This document shows positions 1-9,186 of a stretch of 64,000 nucleotides of DNA, piece by piece (the stretch's first letter is position 1; each line of letters starts with the position of its first letter). The position numbers were made by a program, and so were the translations under genes. Origin of the DNA: a bacterium HR21 (lineage in GTDB: Bacteria > Bacteroidota > Ignavibacteria > Kapaibacteriales > HRBIN21); contig BEHX01000005.1 in NCBI GenBank assembly GCA_002898295.1, positions 75,642 through 139,641 of the forward strand, in the 5' to 3' direction. Under the pieces are notes generated by a model. That model made no database searches, was not told the DNA's origin, and was given only the letters and a program-made list of their open reading frames with translations.

Positions 1-2181
1 GGAAATGCCTGGGCAACCGTTGCCATCTCCGGTGGGCGCCTTCAGCCGCCGATTTCCCTTGGAGGGAGCGCCTCTGTTCGGATCATCGGGATCAATGTTT
101 TCTCTGCCAGCTTCTCCTCCAACTTCCAGCCCGGTAACCCCTGTTTCCAGCTGGGTCCCTTCCCATCGCGGCGCTGGACTCTGGCAGACTTAGACGCCAC
201 CATTGGGAACAACCTCATTGGTGCTGACGTCGTTGTCAAAGCATACGTCCAGCTCGGAGGACTTCAGCTCCGGGTCTGCCCGACCTCTGGGCAGTTTGCC
301 GGGAGCTTCAGCGGTGCCGGCGTCGTCGGGGTCAAGCTCAATGTTGCTGGCTCGAGCGTTCCGTTCCACTTTGGGCTGGGCTTTTCCAGTGGCTTCTGTG
401 GCTACTACCTCTTCCAATTCCAGCGGAGTGGGAACTCCTATGTCGGACGGGCCAAACTCGGCGGTGGACTCGATCTTTCGCTGACCTTCGACCAATCAGG
501 CTGGTTTAGCTGGGGCTGGAAGGGAACCCAAGCGTACGACCACCTCCAGGGGTCCTACTGTGGCTCCTCAGGCGAGTGGGTAGACCTCACCAAGCACTGG
601 CGCCATTGCCGAAAGAATGACAACTGTAACAACGGTGTCCAGGACTGCCGCCAGCAATCCATCACCGTCCGGGCTCGGGGTGTCTTCGAGGGAAGCCTCT
701 CCATCTCGCAGACCTGTTTCACTGTTGCTGGGCGCCAGATCTGCCTGCCCCAACTGCACTCTGCAAGTATCTCTGCTTCGTACGGCTACTACGGCTACGG
801 GAGATACAACGACCGGGAAGGAGCAAAGAAAGGCGGACCTCTGGCAGATGTTGCCCAATCTCTGAGCTGCAGTGGGCTCTCGAGTGAGCAGAGCAGCTGG
901 GCATCTCAGAATGCCAGCCAACAGCAGCCGCCGGCTTTGGTTGTGACGTCTTCCCCTGGTCGCGGGCAGTCAGGCTTCTCTGTCACCAAGCCGCTCCTCC
1001 TCGAACTGGGAGCCCCCGCCGATGGGACGTGGAGTCCGGGTGGGAGCGGACTCCGCCAGTGGCAGATCCGTAACCTTCAGCTCGAGCTCTGGGACATGGG
1101 CACTACCCCGCCGCGCCGGCTCTCGGTGAGTCAGGCGGTTACCGGTTCGCGGGTAACTCTTTATCCCACACGACAGACGGGCTCTTGGGTTGTCCGGGTT
1201 CCTCTGCTGCCCAATACATCGTACCGGCTGATCGTGCGTGGGGACTTCTACGCCCAAAATCCGAGTGGTGGTCCCTGGAGCGTGAGCGATACCATTGCCT
1301 TCACCACCGGTCCGATCGAAGACTGGAACGTCCGTGTGTTGACGTACCCGGGCGCTGCTCCCTTCCGAGACACTTCCACGCCCTTCACACCTTCTGGCAT
1401 CCAGCTCCAGGTCTTCGATACGCTGCTACTGCCTCTGGAGTTTGGGCGCGACCTCTGGCTGCGCATCCGCGACGGCAGCGGGCGGACGTACGAGTGGCGC
1501 GGTCCGACAACGCCGCTTATCCGGAATGTAGTGAACCTGACCGCTCCCTTCTACTACGGCACTGCCCTGCTCTGGGATACGCTCCAGCTGCAGCCCCGAG
1601 TCATCGTCACGCCTTGGGAAGGAGCACTGTTCCTCCCCAACCTGTTTACCTTCACGGTTATCAACGCCAAGAAGGCAGGCTCCACCGCTGTCCGTCCCGA
1701 TACTGCTGATCGGCTCCTGCAGGGGATGCCTCTGGAGATTGACTCCTGGACATGGGCGCGTGTGCCCTCGGCGGATGAGCGATCCGTGCAGCTTTCTACA
1801 AGAGTTGAGCAATTGCAGCTGAGCACAGAGATCGTCGGGGAAGTCCAGTACCTGGTTCGCTTGCGGAATACCGGCTCGCGGACCATCCTTGCGGGGACAC
1901 CGTTCGAGGTGCGGGTTCGGAAAAACATCGGCGGTCATGTGACGGAAACTCGTCAGCTCTGGGTGCTGCCGCAACCGCTCCCCGCTGGAGGGACAGTGGT
2001 GGCAAGCTTTACCCAACCGCAGGAGCCAGGTCTCCAAGGCGCCAGTGTCCGGATGATGCCGAAAGCTCCGTTCGTGGAGCTCACTCCGGAGGACAATTGC
2101 GCAGAGACCGGGAGTGCTGGCTGCGCTAGATGCGTTCCTCCCCCTCCGTGCGGTGTCCCAGTGGCAGAAGAGGGTGAATGA
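1..2181 (+). CDS. Secreted-type Cys-rich hypothetical protein, 5' end missing
   Basis: The reading frame is open from the first base of the window to the TGA at 2179-2181, about 726 codons, and has no plausible start, so the gene begins upstream. The first ATG-like start (TTG at 937) lies deep inside continuous coding sequence and is unlikely to be real. The protein is rich in Gly, Ser, aromatic residues and Cys, with a cluster of Cys and His around residues 180-250 and a Cys/Pro tail (GCARCVPPPPCGVP). The second half looks like beta-sandwich domains. No T9SS tail is visible. The next gene overlaps by 4 bases (ATGA), so the two are probably co-transcribed. I do not recognise the family; an extracellular or envelope role is inferred only from composition and neighbours. 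Confidence 0.75.
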   Translation, partial: GNAWATVAISGGRLQPPISLGGSASVRIIGINVFSASFSSNFQPGNPCFQLGPFPSRRWTLADLDATIGNNLIGADVVVKAYVQLGGLQLRVCPTSGQFAGSFSGAGVVGVKLNVAGSSVPFHFGLGFSSGFCGYYLFQFQRSGNSYVGRAKLGGGLDLSLTFDQSGWFSWGWKGTQAYDHLQGSYCGSSGEWVDLTKHWRHCRKNDNCNNGVQDCRQQSITVRARGVFEGSLSISQTCFTVAGRQICLPQLHSASISASYGYYGYGRYNDREGAKKGGPLADVAQSLSCSGLSSEQSSWASQNASQQQPPALVVTSSPGRGQSGFSVTKPLLLELGAPADGTWSPGGSGLRQWQIRNLQLELWDMGTTPPRRLSVSQAVTGSRVTLYPTRQTGSWVVRVPLLPNTSYRLIVRGDFYAQNPSGGPWSVSDTIAFTTGPIEDWNVRVLTYPGAAPFRDTSTPFTPSGIQLQVFDTLLLPLEFGRDLWLRIRDGSGRTYEWRGPTTPLIRNVVNLTAPFYYGTALLWDTLQLQPRVIVTPWEGALFLPNLFTFTVINAKKAGSTAVRPDTADRLLQGMPLEIDSWTWARVPSADERSVQLSTRVEQLQLSTEIVGEVQYLVRLRNTGSRTILAGTPFEVRVRKNIGGHVTETRQLWVLPQPLPAGGTVVASFTQPQEPGLQGASVRMMPKAPFVELTPEDNCAETGSAGCARCVPPPPCGVPVAEEGE

Positions 2182-4211
2182 AGAACGCCGCCATGGGAAG
2201 GGCATCGTTCGCAGGACTGCTCTGCGGGATTACGTTGATGTCTGCGGGTACACTTCCTGCCCAGCCTCCCCGGCTCCTGTTCTGGGCGAAGGGCGATAGT
2301 CTCGGGGTCCGGCTGGCATGGACACTCCCGCGGTCACTTCTGCCCCAGGAGTACCGTCTCCTGCGCCGGGAGAGCCGGAAGAATGTCTACGAGTTGCTGG
2401 CAATCGTGCGCCGCCTCCCACGCCCGCAGTGGGGACCTCTGCTCCCTGAGGATGTCTCCCCAGGCGCGGTCGACACGGTAGAGCTCCTGCTCCGGACGGC
2501 GGAGGATCCGCAGCAGCCCGATAGCATCCGCCGAGAAGTTATCGGACTACTCCGGGAGATGCTCCTCGATGACTTCCCGCGGGTTGCCCCCATCTTCGGG
2601 ACAACGTACACAGACACCACAGCACGGGCAGGGCGCCGCTACGACTATGCTCTCGCCATCGGCGAAGAAGTTCTTGCCGAAGTCCTGGATGTTCGCGCCG
2701 GGGTAGTAGAACTTCCTGAGCCGCCGCAGAACCTGCGGGGAAAGGCAGCCGACAGCCTCCGCATCCAGCTCCTCTGGGACTTCAAAGGCGGGCAGCGGCG
2801 CGGAATCTGGGGCTACCATGTCTGGCGTCAGGCTCCGGGCGATACGGGCTTTACCCGCATGACCAGCCGTCCGCTCATCACGCTCTGGCTCGATGAAGAG
2901 GTACCCGCCGAGTACCTCTACGCCGAGGGAGAGGGGCTGCAGAAAGGAGCCACCTACCGCTACCGAGTCAGTGCCGTTGACGTCTTCGGACGCGAAGGTC
3001 CCTGGAGCGAGCCCATCGCCGTCGTTGCCCGTGACGTGCGACCTATTCTGCCTCCACTGGGCGTTGTTGCTCGCCCGGAAGGAGATAGCGTGCTCATCTC
3101 TTGGGAACCTTCGCCTGATTCCCGGGCAGCAGGGTACCACGTCTACCGCTGGCCTTTCGGGATGGACACCGCCCGGGTACGCCTCACCCCAACTCCCCTG
3201 CCGGCAACAGCGCGCTCGTTTGTGGATCGCCCGGGGGAACTCCCCACGGAGTATGTCGCCTATGCTGTCAGCACAGTGACCGAGGATGGCGAGGAGGGGG
3301 AGACGTCGTTGCCGCACATTGTTCCAATCCCAGACCTCATCCCGCCGCCACCGCCTCGGTATCTCTTGGGATTCGGCGAGGTGGGGAAAGCCCGCCTGCG
3401 CTGGACGCGTAGCGCCGCTCCGGACGTCTGGGGCTATGAGGTTGCCCGAGCGCTCTCCCCGACCGATGTCTTCACGCTGGTCAATCCTCGCCTTGTAGAA
3501 GACACCAGCTTCACCGACGTGCTGACCCCAGAAGCAGGGCGAACCTCGTTCTGGTACAAGGTCCGAGCTGTTGATCGGCGGGGCAATCGCAGTCAGTGGA
3601 CCCCCGCTGTCCTGGTCTTACTGCCAGACATCGTCCCTCCACCGGCACCGTACTTCACAGAAGCCTCGGCTGAAGACGGTGCCGTTCGCCTTCGGTGGGA
3701 GATCGGCGCGGCGGGCGATGTGCTCGGTTTCTGGCTGAATCGCTACGAGGACACCTTACAGAGCCCGATAACGCTCAACGGCGGTGCCCCCCTCCCTGCC
3801 GAGGCGCGGGAGTTCCGCGATTCCCTCCTGGAACCCGGGCGAGTATACTGGTACGAGCTCGTCGCCATCGACAGTGCCTTCAACCTCTCACCCCCATCTG
3901 CACGCATTGCCGGGCAAGCGTATAGCACCCGACCGCCGGTCGTTCCGACAATTGACTCCGTCTACGCCGCCGCCGAGGGCATTGTTATCGTCTGGCGCCT
4001 GCCCGCTGCAGAAAACGCTGCCATCGTCGTCGAACGGAGCAGTGATGGAGAGCGCTTTGTCCCAATTTCTCCCCTGCTGCCGGTCTCCGAACGCCGCTTC
4101 GTGGATACTGCGGTCCGTGTTGGGCAGACGTACTACTATCGCCTCCGGCTCCGTAGCCTGCAGACAGGGAATTGGAGCACTCCTTCGGCTGTGGCTGCCA
4201 TCACGCGGTGA
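2178..4211 (+). CDS. Secreted fibronectin type III repeat protein
   Basis: The 677-residue protein starts with a signal peptide (Lys/Arg, then a hydrophobic stretch ending near LPAQ, about residue 29). About five fibronectin type III-like repeats follow, starting near residues 183, 293, 390, 487 and 587. Each is introduced by a Pro-rich linker such as DIVPPPAPYF and contains the usual pattern of a Trp in strand B and a YxYRVSAVD-like strand F. No C-terminal sorting domain or enzyme motif is seen. The ATG overlaps the stop of the upstream gene; an alternative ATG at 2193 would shorten the signal peptide. Such arrays usually act as extracellular adhesion or scaffold modules. The exact role is unknown. 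Confidence 0.8.
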   Translation: MKNAAMGRASFAGLLCGITLMSAGTLPAQPPRLLFWAKGDSLGVRLAWTLPRSLLPQEYRLLRRESRKNVYELLAIVRRLPRPQWGPLLPEDVSPGAVDTVELLLRTAEDPQQPDSIRREVIGLLREMLLDDFPRVAPIFGTTYTDTTARAGRRYDYALAIGEEVLAEVLDVRAGVVELPEPPQNLRGKAADSLRIQLLWDFKGGQRRGIWGYHVWRQAPGDTGFTRMTSRPLITLWLDEEVPAEYLYAEGEGLQKGATYRYRVSAVDVFGREGPWSEPIAVVARDVRPILPPLGVVARPEGDSVLISWEPSPDSRAAGYHVYRWPFGMDTARVRLTPTPLPATARSFVDRPGELPTEYVAYAVSTVTEDGEEGETSLPHIVPIPDLIPPPPPRYLLGFGEVGKARLRWTRSAAPDVWGYEVARALSPTDVFTLVNPRLVEDTSFTDVLTPEAGRTSFWYKVRAVDRRGNRSQWTPAVLVLLPDIVPPPAPYFTEASAEDGAVRLRWEIGAAGDVLGFWLNRYEDTLQSPITLNGGAPLPAEAREFRDSLLEPGRVYWYELVAIDSAFNLSPPSARIAGQAYSTRPPVVPTIDSVYAAAEGIVIVWRLPAAENAAIVVERSSDGERFVPISPLLPVSERRFVDTAVRVGQTYYYRLRLRSLQTGNWSTPSAVAAITR

Positions 4212-4290
4212 GAGTCCCGGCAATTTCCCCGAGCCACGGACTTTTCGGAATTTTGCCTTCCCTCAAGCTGTCCCATCAGCCTAAGTGCCG

Positions 4291-6354
4291 ATGCCCATGC
4301 GCTTCCCCCAAATGGCTTTCCTGTTCTGTCTCTGCGGTATTTTCCTGGGTGCTGCGGTACAGAAACCGAGCACCTCTTCCTCGAAGAAGCGGGCTGCAGC
4401 AGGCTCACAGCGGGAGCAGCTCGTGCTGGCAACGGTCGGACCGGAGAAAATCACTTACGGCGAGCTGGAACGAGCCTACCAGAAGAACATCAACCGCCAG
4501 GGTACGAAACTGACAGAGGCACCCCGTGACAGCGTCGAAGCCTTCTTGCAGCTCTACATCAACTACCGGCTCAAAGTGCTCGATGCCCTCTCGCGAGGGC
4601 TGGACAAAGACTCTGCCGTACTGGCCGATATCCGCACAAACCGCCGCCTGCTGGCAGAAACGTTCTTCTTCGACAAGGTCCTCACGGAGCCTGCTGTCCA
4701 GGAGCTGCTGCGCCGTCGGCAGTGGGAACTCAAGCTGGCGATCCTCCTGTTTTCCCGGGATTTTGCCCAGGACACGCTCCCTGCCTACCAACGGGCACAG
4801 AGGGCACTGGCACTGCTGAAGCAGGGCGCTTCCTTCGAAGAGCTTGCTCGGGATTCCTCCGACGACCGAGAAACAGCGCGCAATGGCGGCGTTCTGCCCT
4901 ACATCACCGGTGGGATGATCCTGCGCCCGCTAGAGGACGTTGCCTACCGCCTCCGCCCGGGAGAGATTTACCCAGAGCCGATTCGCACCCAGCACGGCTA
5001 CTTCGTGCTCAAGCTGCTGGATCGCCAACCCCGCGTCGCCGTCTGGGCACGCCACATCCTCTTGCCGATTGCCAATGGGGATACTGCTGCAGCACTGGCG
5101 AAAGCGGACTCTCTTCTGACCCTGCTGCGCAACGGCGCCGACTTTGCCGAGCTCGCGCGACAACATTCCCGCGACAACATCACCGCCGAGCGTGGAGGAG
5201 CTTTCGGCAGCTGGTATAGCCGCTCTCTGGGCTTTGAGAACATTCCAAGCCGCCTGCTGCCAGAGTTCGAAGAAGCGCTCTTCTCCATCCGCGACGGAGA
5301 GCTGACCACCGCCATAACTGCCTTCGGGGTCCATATCATCCGACGGGACTCCACGAAACGCTACACCGCGGAGGATGAACGCGAAACCCTCCGCCGGCTC
5401 TACCGCCGCCTCTACTACGAGGAAGACCGTCGGCGCTTCCTGGACTCCGTGCGCGCCAGGCTCGAATGCCGGTGGAATACGCCCGTTTACCAGGCACTGT
5501 TGAGCCACCTGGATACCACGAAGACCACCGCTGACACCGCATGGGCTGCAGCAATCCCAGCAGCTCTCCGGGAACAGCCCCTCTACATCTGCGCTCAACT
5601 CCCGGGGTTGACCGTCGGGCAGCTGCTCGATACACTCTCTACCCCAGCGTATCGAGCCTATCCCCTCCGTGCCTCAAGCCTGAAGCAGGCTGCCGAACGC
5701 GCTACTACCCCCGCGCTCATCGAGTACCTGACCCGTGACCTCGAGCGCCAGTATCCCGAATTTGCCCACCTGATGCAGGAATTCCGTGACGGACTCCTCC
5801 TCTTCCGTGTCGAGCAGCTGGAGGTGTGGAACAAGCTCGCCCGCTTCGATACTGCCGCTGCCCGGGCGTACTATGACTCAACCAAGCATCGCTACTTCAC
5901 CGAGCCGGTCTACGACCTGAGTGAGATCTACCTCATGTCCGACTCGCTTGCCCGCGAACTCCGGCATCAGCTCGATAGCGGCGCCGACTTTGCCACCCTT
6001 GCCGAGCAGTATACGCAACGCCCTGGCTACCGTGAGAAGAAGGGACACTGGGGTAAGCTTACCCCAAAGCAGAGCCAACTGGCAGCCCTGGCAGAGCAAC
6101 AGCAAGCCAAGAAAGGCGATATCCTTGGCCCCCTGCCGTACGAGAACGGATACGTCATACTTCGGGTCAATGACTACGAGCCCCCCCGGCAGAAGAGCTT
6201 TGAAGAAGCCATTCCGGACTTTGCCGCCGCTTTCCAGGACCAGCAGCAGAAGCTCCTCACCGAACGTTGGCTCCAGCAGCTGCGGCAGCGTTTCCCCGTC
6301 CGCATCAACACCGCAGTCTTGGACCGACTCTTCCGGAGCGGCAAGCGGCACTAA
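4291..6354 (+). CDS. Periplasmic peptidyl-prolyl isomerase with parvulin domains (SurA/PpiD-like)
   Basis: The protein has an N-terminal hydrophobic signal (AFLFCLCGIFLGAA), then a SurA-like helical region (VGPEKITYGELERAYQK). Three parvulin-type rotamase domains follow, at about residues 146-250, 250-350 and 540-640, recognised by segments such as FEELARDSSDD, NGGVLPYITGG, FAELARQHSRD and GYREKKGHWGKL. Family members isomerise X-Pro bonds and chaperone outer-membrane and exported proteins in the periplasm, which fits the many surface proteins encoded here. Three start codons lie close together (GTG 4285, ATG 4291, ATG 4297) without a clear ribosome site; ATG 4291 was chosen. The gene converges on hslO and their stop codons overlap by 3 bases. 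Confidence 0.88.
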   Translation: MPMRFPQMAFLFCLCGIFLGAAVQKPSTSSSKKRAAAGSQREQLVLATVGPEKITYGELERAYQKNINRQGTKLTEAPRDSVEAFLQLYINYRLKVLDALSRGLDKDSAVLADIRTNRRLLAETFFFDKVLTEPAVQELLRRRQWELKLAILLFSRDFAQDTLPAYQRAQRALALLKQGASFEELARDSSDDRETARNGGVLPYITGGMILRPLEDVAYRLRPGEIYPEPIRTQHGYFVLKLLDRQPRVAVWARHILLPIANGDTAAALAKADSLLTLLRNGADFAELARQHSRDNITAERGGAFGSWYSRSLGFENIPSRLLPEFEEALFSIRDGELTTAITAFGVHIIRRDSTKRYTAEDERETLRRLYRRLYYEEDRRRFLDSVRARLECRWNTPVYQALLSHLDTTKTTADTAWAAAIPAALREQPLYICAQLPGLTVGQLLDTLSTPAYRAYPLRASSLKQAAERATTPALIEYLTRDLERQYPEFAHLMQEFRDGLLLFRVEQLEVWNKLARFDTAAARAYYDSTKHRYFTEPVYDLSEIYLMSDSLARELRHQLDSGADFATLAEQYTQRPGYREKKGHWGKLTPKQSQLAALAEQQQAKKGDILGPLPYENGYVILRVNDYEPPRQKSFEEAIPDFAAAFQDQQQKLLTERWLQQLRQRFPVRINTAVLDRLFRSGKRH

Positions 6355-7274
6355 TTCTGCCGCGCCTGGATACGGCGCAGAATCTCAGTGAAATCCTGCT
6401 CATCGAGCCGGTAGCGCTCGCCGCAGTACTGGCAGACCAGCTCGTTGTGCCCTAAGCGCTGCATTTCGCGAATCTCCTCAGCGCTGAGCGTCGTTAGCAG
6501 CTCTTTGAAACGTTCCCGAGAACAGCGGCAGAAGAAATCCACCGGCGTGTTGTTCAAAACGGTGAATGGTCCGGGCAGGACACGCTGGAGAATCTCCTCG
6601 GGTCCACATCCAGCCGCCAGCAGCTCGGTCAAGGAAGGCAGCTCTTGCAAGCGCTTCTCCACCTGCTGCATCCCCGAGGGATCTGCCCCCGGCATGGGTT
6701 GTACCAGAAACCCCGCCGCCGACGTGATGAGCCCATCAGGACTGAAATCGACATCGAAGCGCAGCGCAGTCGGAATCTGCTCCGATTGCTCAAAGTAGTA
6801 CTCCAGATTCGTCACCACATCCCCCGGTTGGAGCTCGACAACGCTGACGAGAGGCTCGACGTGATTGTAGAGAATCCGCACCACCCGGAACAATCCCCGA
6901 CTGCCAAGCGGAAAGGGATGCGCGCCTAAGGGAAGCCCATCGGTGCGCCCCAGCGCGTAGTGAACGTACCCGCGCACCTCCCCGACCTGGAGTGCTTCAG
7001 CCGCAACGGTGTCAATAGGACCATCACCATCGGCCTCAACCACGATGCGCTCTTCCCCCTTGAGGAATGATGCCAGCAGCGAAGCACTCCCAAGTGCCTG
7101 TGCTAGGAGGCGAGCCCCCACCGGCTCTAAGCCATGACGTTGCTGTGCCGTCTGCGCCGTTACCGTGTTCCTGACCACCACAGCGCGAAAAGCACCATCG
7201 AGCGTGAGAACACGAATGACACGATCCCGCTGCCGGAAGCGCTCTTTGAGTTCCGCCAATGTTGGCATCGTCAA
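6351..7274 (-). CDS. hslO: Redox-regulated chaperone Hsp33
   Basis: Hsp33 is a cytoplasmic holdase switched on by oxidation: its four Cys release zinc, form disulphides, and the protein then binds unfolding clients. The 307-residue product has the family's length and the diagnostic C-terminal zinc site CRC at residues 249-251 and CQYC at 281-284, spacing C-x-C-x29-C-x2-C. The N-terminal body (RVLTLDGAFRAVVVRNTVTA) and the GDGPIDTVAAEALQVGEVRGY segment are also typical. TTG at 7274 sits 6 bases after AGGAG, whereas the ATG at 7268 sits 12 bases after it, so the start is uncertain by two residues. The gene is transcribed divergently from the operon beginning at 7443. Confidence 0.95.
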   Translation of the reverse strand: MTMPTLAELKERFRQRDRVIRVLTLDGAFRAVVVRNTVTAQTAQQRHGLEPVGARLLAQALGSASLLASFLKGEERIVVEADGDGPIDTVAAEALQVGEVRGYVHYALGRTDGLPLGAHPFPLGSRGLFRVVRILYNHVEPLVSVVELQPGDVVTNLEYYFEQSEQIPTALRFDVDFSPDGLITSAAGFLVQPMPGADPSGMQQVEKRLQELPSLTELLAAGCGPEEILQRVLPGPFTVLNNTPVDFFCRCSRERFKELLTTLSAEEIREMQRLGHNELVCQYCGERYRLDEQDFTEILRRIQARQN

Positions 7275-7405
7275 TCACATCTCCTGTGCCACACACGGGC
7301 ATAAGACGGCTGCCTAGGAAGTGACGTGTCCCGAACCGGCATGGATGTACCCTCCGTGCAACAGTGTTACACTCCCGTGATCCCGAAGCGAGCGGAGCCT
7401 TCCCC

Positions 7406-7413
7406 TATTTTCG
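7406..7413 (+). promoter_or_regulatory. Possible Bacteroidetes-type -7 box (TATTTTCG)
   Basis: The octamer TATTTTCG matches TAnnTTTG at all but one fixed position and lies 29 bases before the ATG at 7443, the spacing seen for better boxes in this window. The same octamer precedes tsaE at 33140. No -33 TTTG is visible at the right distance, so support is weak. Confidence 0.35.
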
Positions 7414-7442
7414 CGCCCGCGTTTCACAGCCCTGGTCTGTCC

Positions 7443-7997
7443 ATGCTCAAACAGGCTGCTTTCCTCCTCTGCTGGGCATTTCCTGCCTTCGCACAGCTCA
7501 GCTTTGCTGGAGCTGGTGCCGCTGTCTGGCTGCCGTTTCGGGAAATTGCCACACCGGTGCGCATCGGCTACGGCTCGAGCTTCATTCTCGGGTCTCGGCA
7601 GTACTGCCAACTCTGGGTCTTGCTCGGGCTTCACCACTATCAGCTCCGCATGCGCGACACGGCTTCGATTCCCCAGCGCCCACTTCCCCCACCGTACCGG
7701 ACCGCTTCTGCGCTGGAAGTTGCTGCTCGGCTCTTCCCATGGCACCCAACGCGCATCCCATTCTACGCTCAGTTCGGCATGCTGGTCAGTGCTGTCAGTG
7801 CTGAGGATGCAAACTCACCCCTAGGGGCTGGCACATCTCTCGGAATTGGAGCGGTCTTCCCGTACTCACATGCGTGCTGCTCGTGGTTCTTGGAGGCATC
7901 GGCGCAGTACGCCCTCTGGAACGTGCTCCTGCGCGGGGAGACCCGTCCCATTATCCGCAGCTGGCTTGTTGGACTGCACCTGCGGCTTGGACTATGA
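7443..7997 (+). CDS. Secreted outer-membrane-like hypothetical protein
   Basis: The ATG at 7443 was chosen because it begins a clean signal peptide (MLKQAAFLLCWAFPAFAQ); the 39 in-frame codons before it look non-coding. The mature part, about 166 residues, alternates aromatic and small residues in a pattern suggesting membrane beta-strands (LWVLLGLHHYQLRM, FYAQFGMLVSAVSA, SWFLEASAQYALWNVL) and ends in LHLRLGL. An outer-membrane barrel or periplasmic beta protein is likely but I cannot assign a family. It is the first gene of a tight four-gene operon; its stop overlaps the next start as ATGA. The three genes after it have lipoprotein-type signals, so the operon probably builds an envelope assembly. 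Confidence 0.7.
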   Translation: MLKQAAFLLCWAFPAFAQLSFAGAGAAVWLPFREIATPVRIGYGSSFILGSRQYCQLWVLLGLHHYQLRMRDTASIPQRPLPPPYRTASALEVAARLFPWHPTRIPFYAQFGMLVSAVSAEDANSPLGAGTSLGIGAVFPYSHACCSWFLEASAQYALWNVLLRGETRPIIRSWLVGLHLRLGL

Positions 7998-9163
7998 GGA
8001 AGCTCCTGTGGCTTGTGCCCGTTTTGCTCCTCCCTGGCTGTGTGCGACCGCCACAGTACAACGATATCGTGCGGATTCGCCCAGAGGCGGTCCCGCAGTG
8101 GCAAAACGCGCTGCAGGACACCCTCTACGGTGGGCACTTCCTGCGCGGAACCGCTCTGGAGCTCCAGATTCGCCCAAACGAGCGCGGCAGCTTCGACACT
8201 GTGCTGCTCTTCCGCCCGGCGGTCTCCCGAGAGGAGCGTTCCCCGGTATGGCAAATTCCGATTGCGCAGCTGCAAAACATTGCCCAGCGGTTCGGGCTGG
8301 ACACCACGGCGTATGGTGGGTGGAACGTTGTTGAAACATACGGCGTGACGGAGCACATCCCGACCGTGCGCTCCATCCCGGTCCGCTTCCTGGCGTGTGA
8401 CTGCCTCCCGCTCGGGATAGGGCTCCCCGGCTTTGCGCTACGCTGTCCGGAACGGAGACTGCCGTGGTACTTCATCGAGCTGCGCGGGGTTGCTGGTGGA
8501 TACACGGACCTGCCCACCCGTACCAGCCGCCAGGGATGGATCCGGTATTCGGGAGAGCTCGCCGTCGGAATGCGCTTTGGCACACACCGTCAATGGGGAA
8601 TCGGGCTCGTTGCCAGCCCCGGCATGCCGCTATATAATTCGTTCCGCACTGAGCTCCTGCGGCGCCCTTTGACGCTGCTGCACCTACGCTACCAGTTCGG
8701 GAGCGAACGGGTCATCCGACGCCGAGAACGGCTCTTCCACATTGATCCGACATGCGGTCCGGTCCGCACTGAACCAGTGCTTGAAGAAGAGGAGCTCAGC
8801 TCCCCTGCGACCGGCTGTATCCGCCCGTTTCTCTATGGGCAACTCGGGCTCAGCGTTGATCGGCTCACACTGCGCATGGCGCGCTTCTGGCTTGCACAGA
8901 AGCAGCAGTGCAGCGACTGTGTTCGCTTCCTCAAGGACCTGGAGGCATCAGGGCAGCTGCCCGAGGTAGATTTCAGCGCTCCCCTCAGCTACGGGCTCGG
9001 GATCGGCGTGGAGGTAGCAGCTACCTCGTGGATGGATCTCGCACTCGATCTCGGCTGGCGCTCGCTGGCAATCGGGGAGGAAACTGCTCTTCTGGGCTTC
9101 CAGAATGTTCCCTCAACCCGGCGCCTGCATATGCTCCTGTTTCGTGCCGGAGTAACGTTCTGA
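7994..9163 (+). CDS. Putative outer-membrane lipoprotein of unknown function
   Basis: Translation from the ATG overlapping the upstream stop gives 389 residues with a lipoprotein signal: MRKLLWLVPVLLLPGC, lipobox LPGC, acylated Cys at 16. The body contains several predicted beta-strands (ELAVGMRFGTHRQWGIGLVA, YGLGIGVEVAATSWMDLALD), and the last residue is Phe after an alternating strand (MLLFRAGVTF), as in outer-membrane beta-barrel proteins. A lipidated N-terminus joined to a barrel-like domain is consistent with an outer-membrane protein, but I do not recognise a family. A Cys-containing stretch (CPERRLPWYF, KQQCSDCVRF) may form disulphides. Upstream in-frame codons were rejected because they lack a signal peptide and overlap the previous gene. 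Confidence 0.7.
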   Translation: MRKLLWLVPVLLLPGCVRPPQYNDIVRIRPEAVPQWQNALQDTLYGGHFLRGTALELQIRPNERGSFDTVLLFRPAVSREERSPVWQIPIAQLQNIAQRFGLDTTAYGGWNVVETYGVTEHIPTVRSIPVRFLACDCLPLGIGLPGFALRCPERRLPWYFIELRGVAGGYTDLPTRTSRQGWIRYSGELAVGMRFGTHRQWGIGLVASPGMPLYNSFRTELLRRPLTLLHLRYQFGSERVIRRRERLFHIDPTCGPVRTEPVLEEEELSSPATGCIRPFLYGQLGLSVDRLTLRMARFWLAQKQQCSDCVRFLKDLEASGQLPEVDFSAPLSYGLGIGVEVAATSWMDLALDLGWRSLAIGEETALLGFQNVPSTRRLHMLLFRAGVTF

Positions 9164-9186
9164 GTCAGACACTGGACGGAGGTCTC

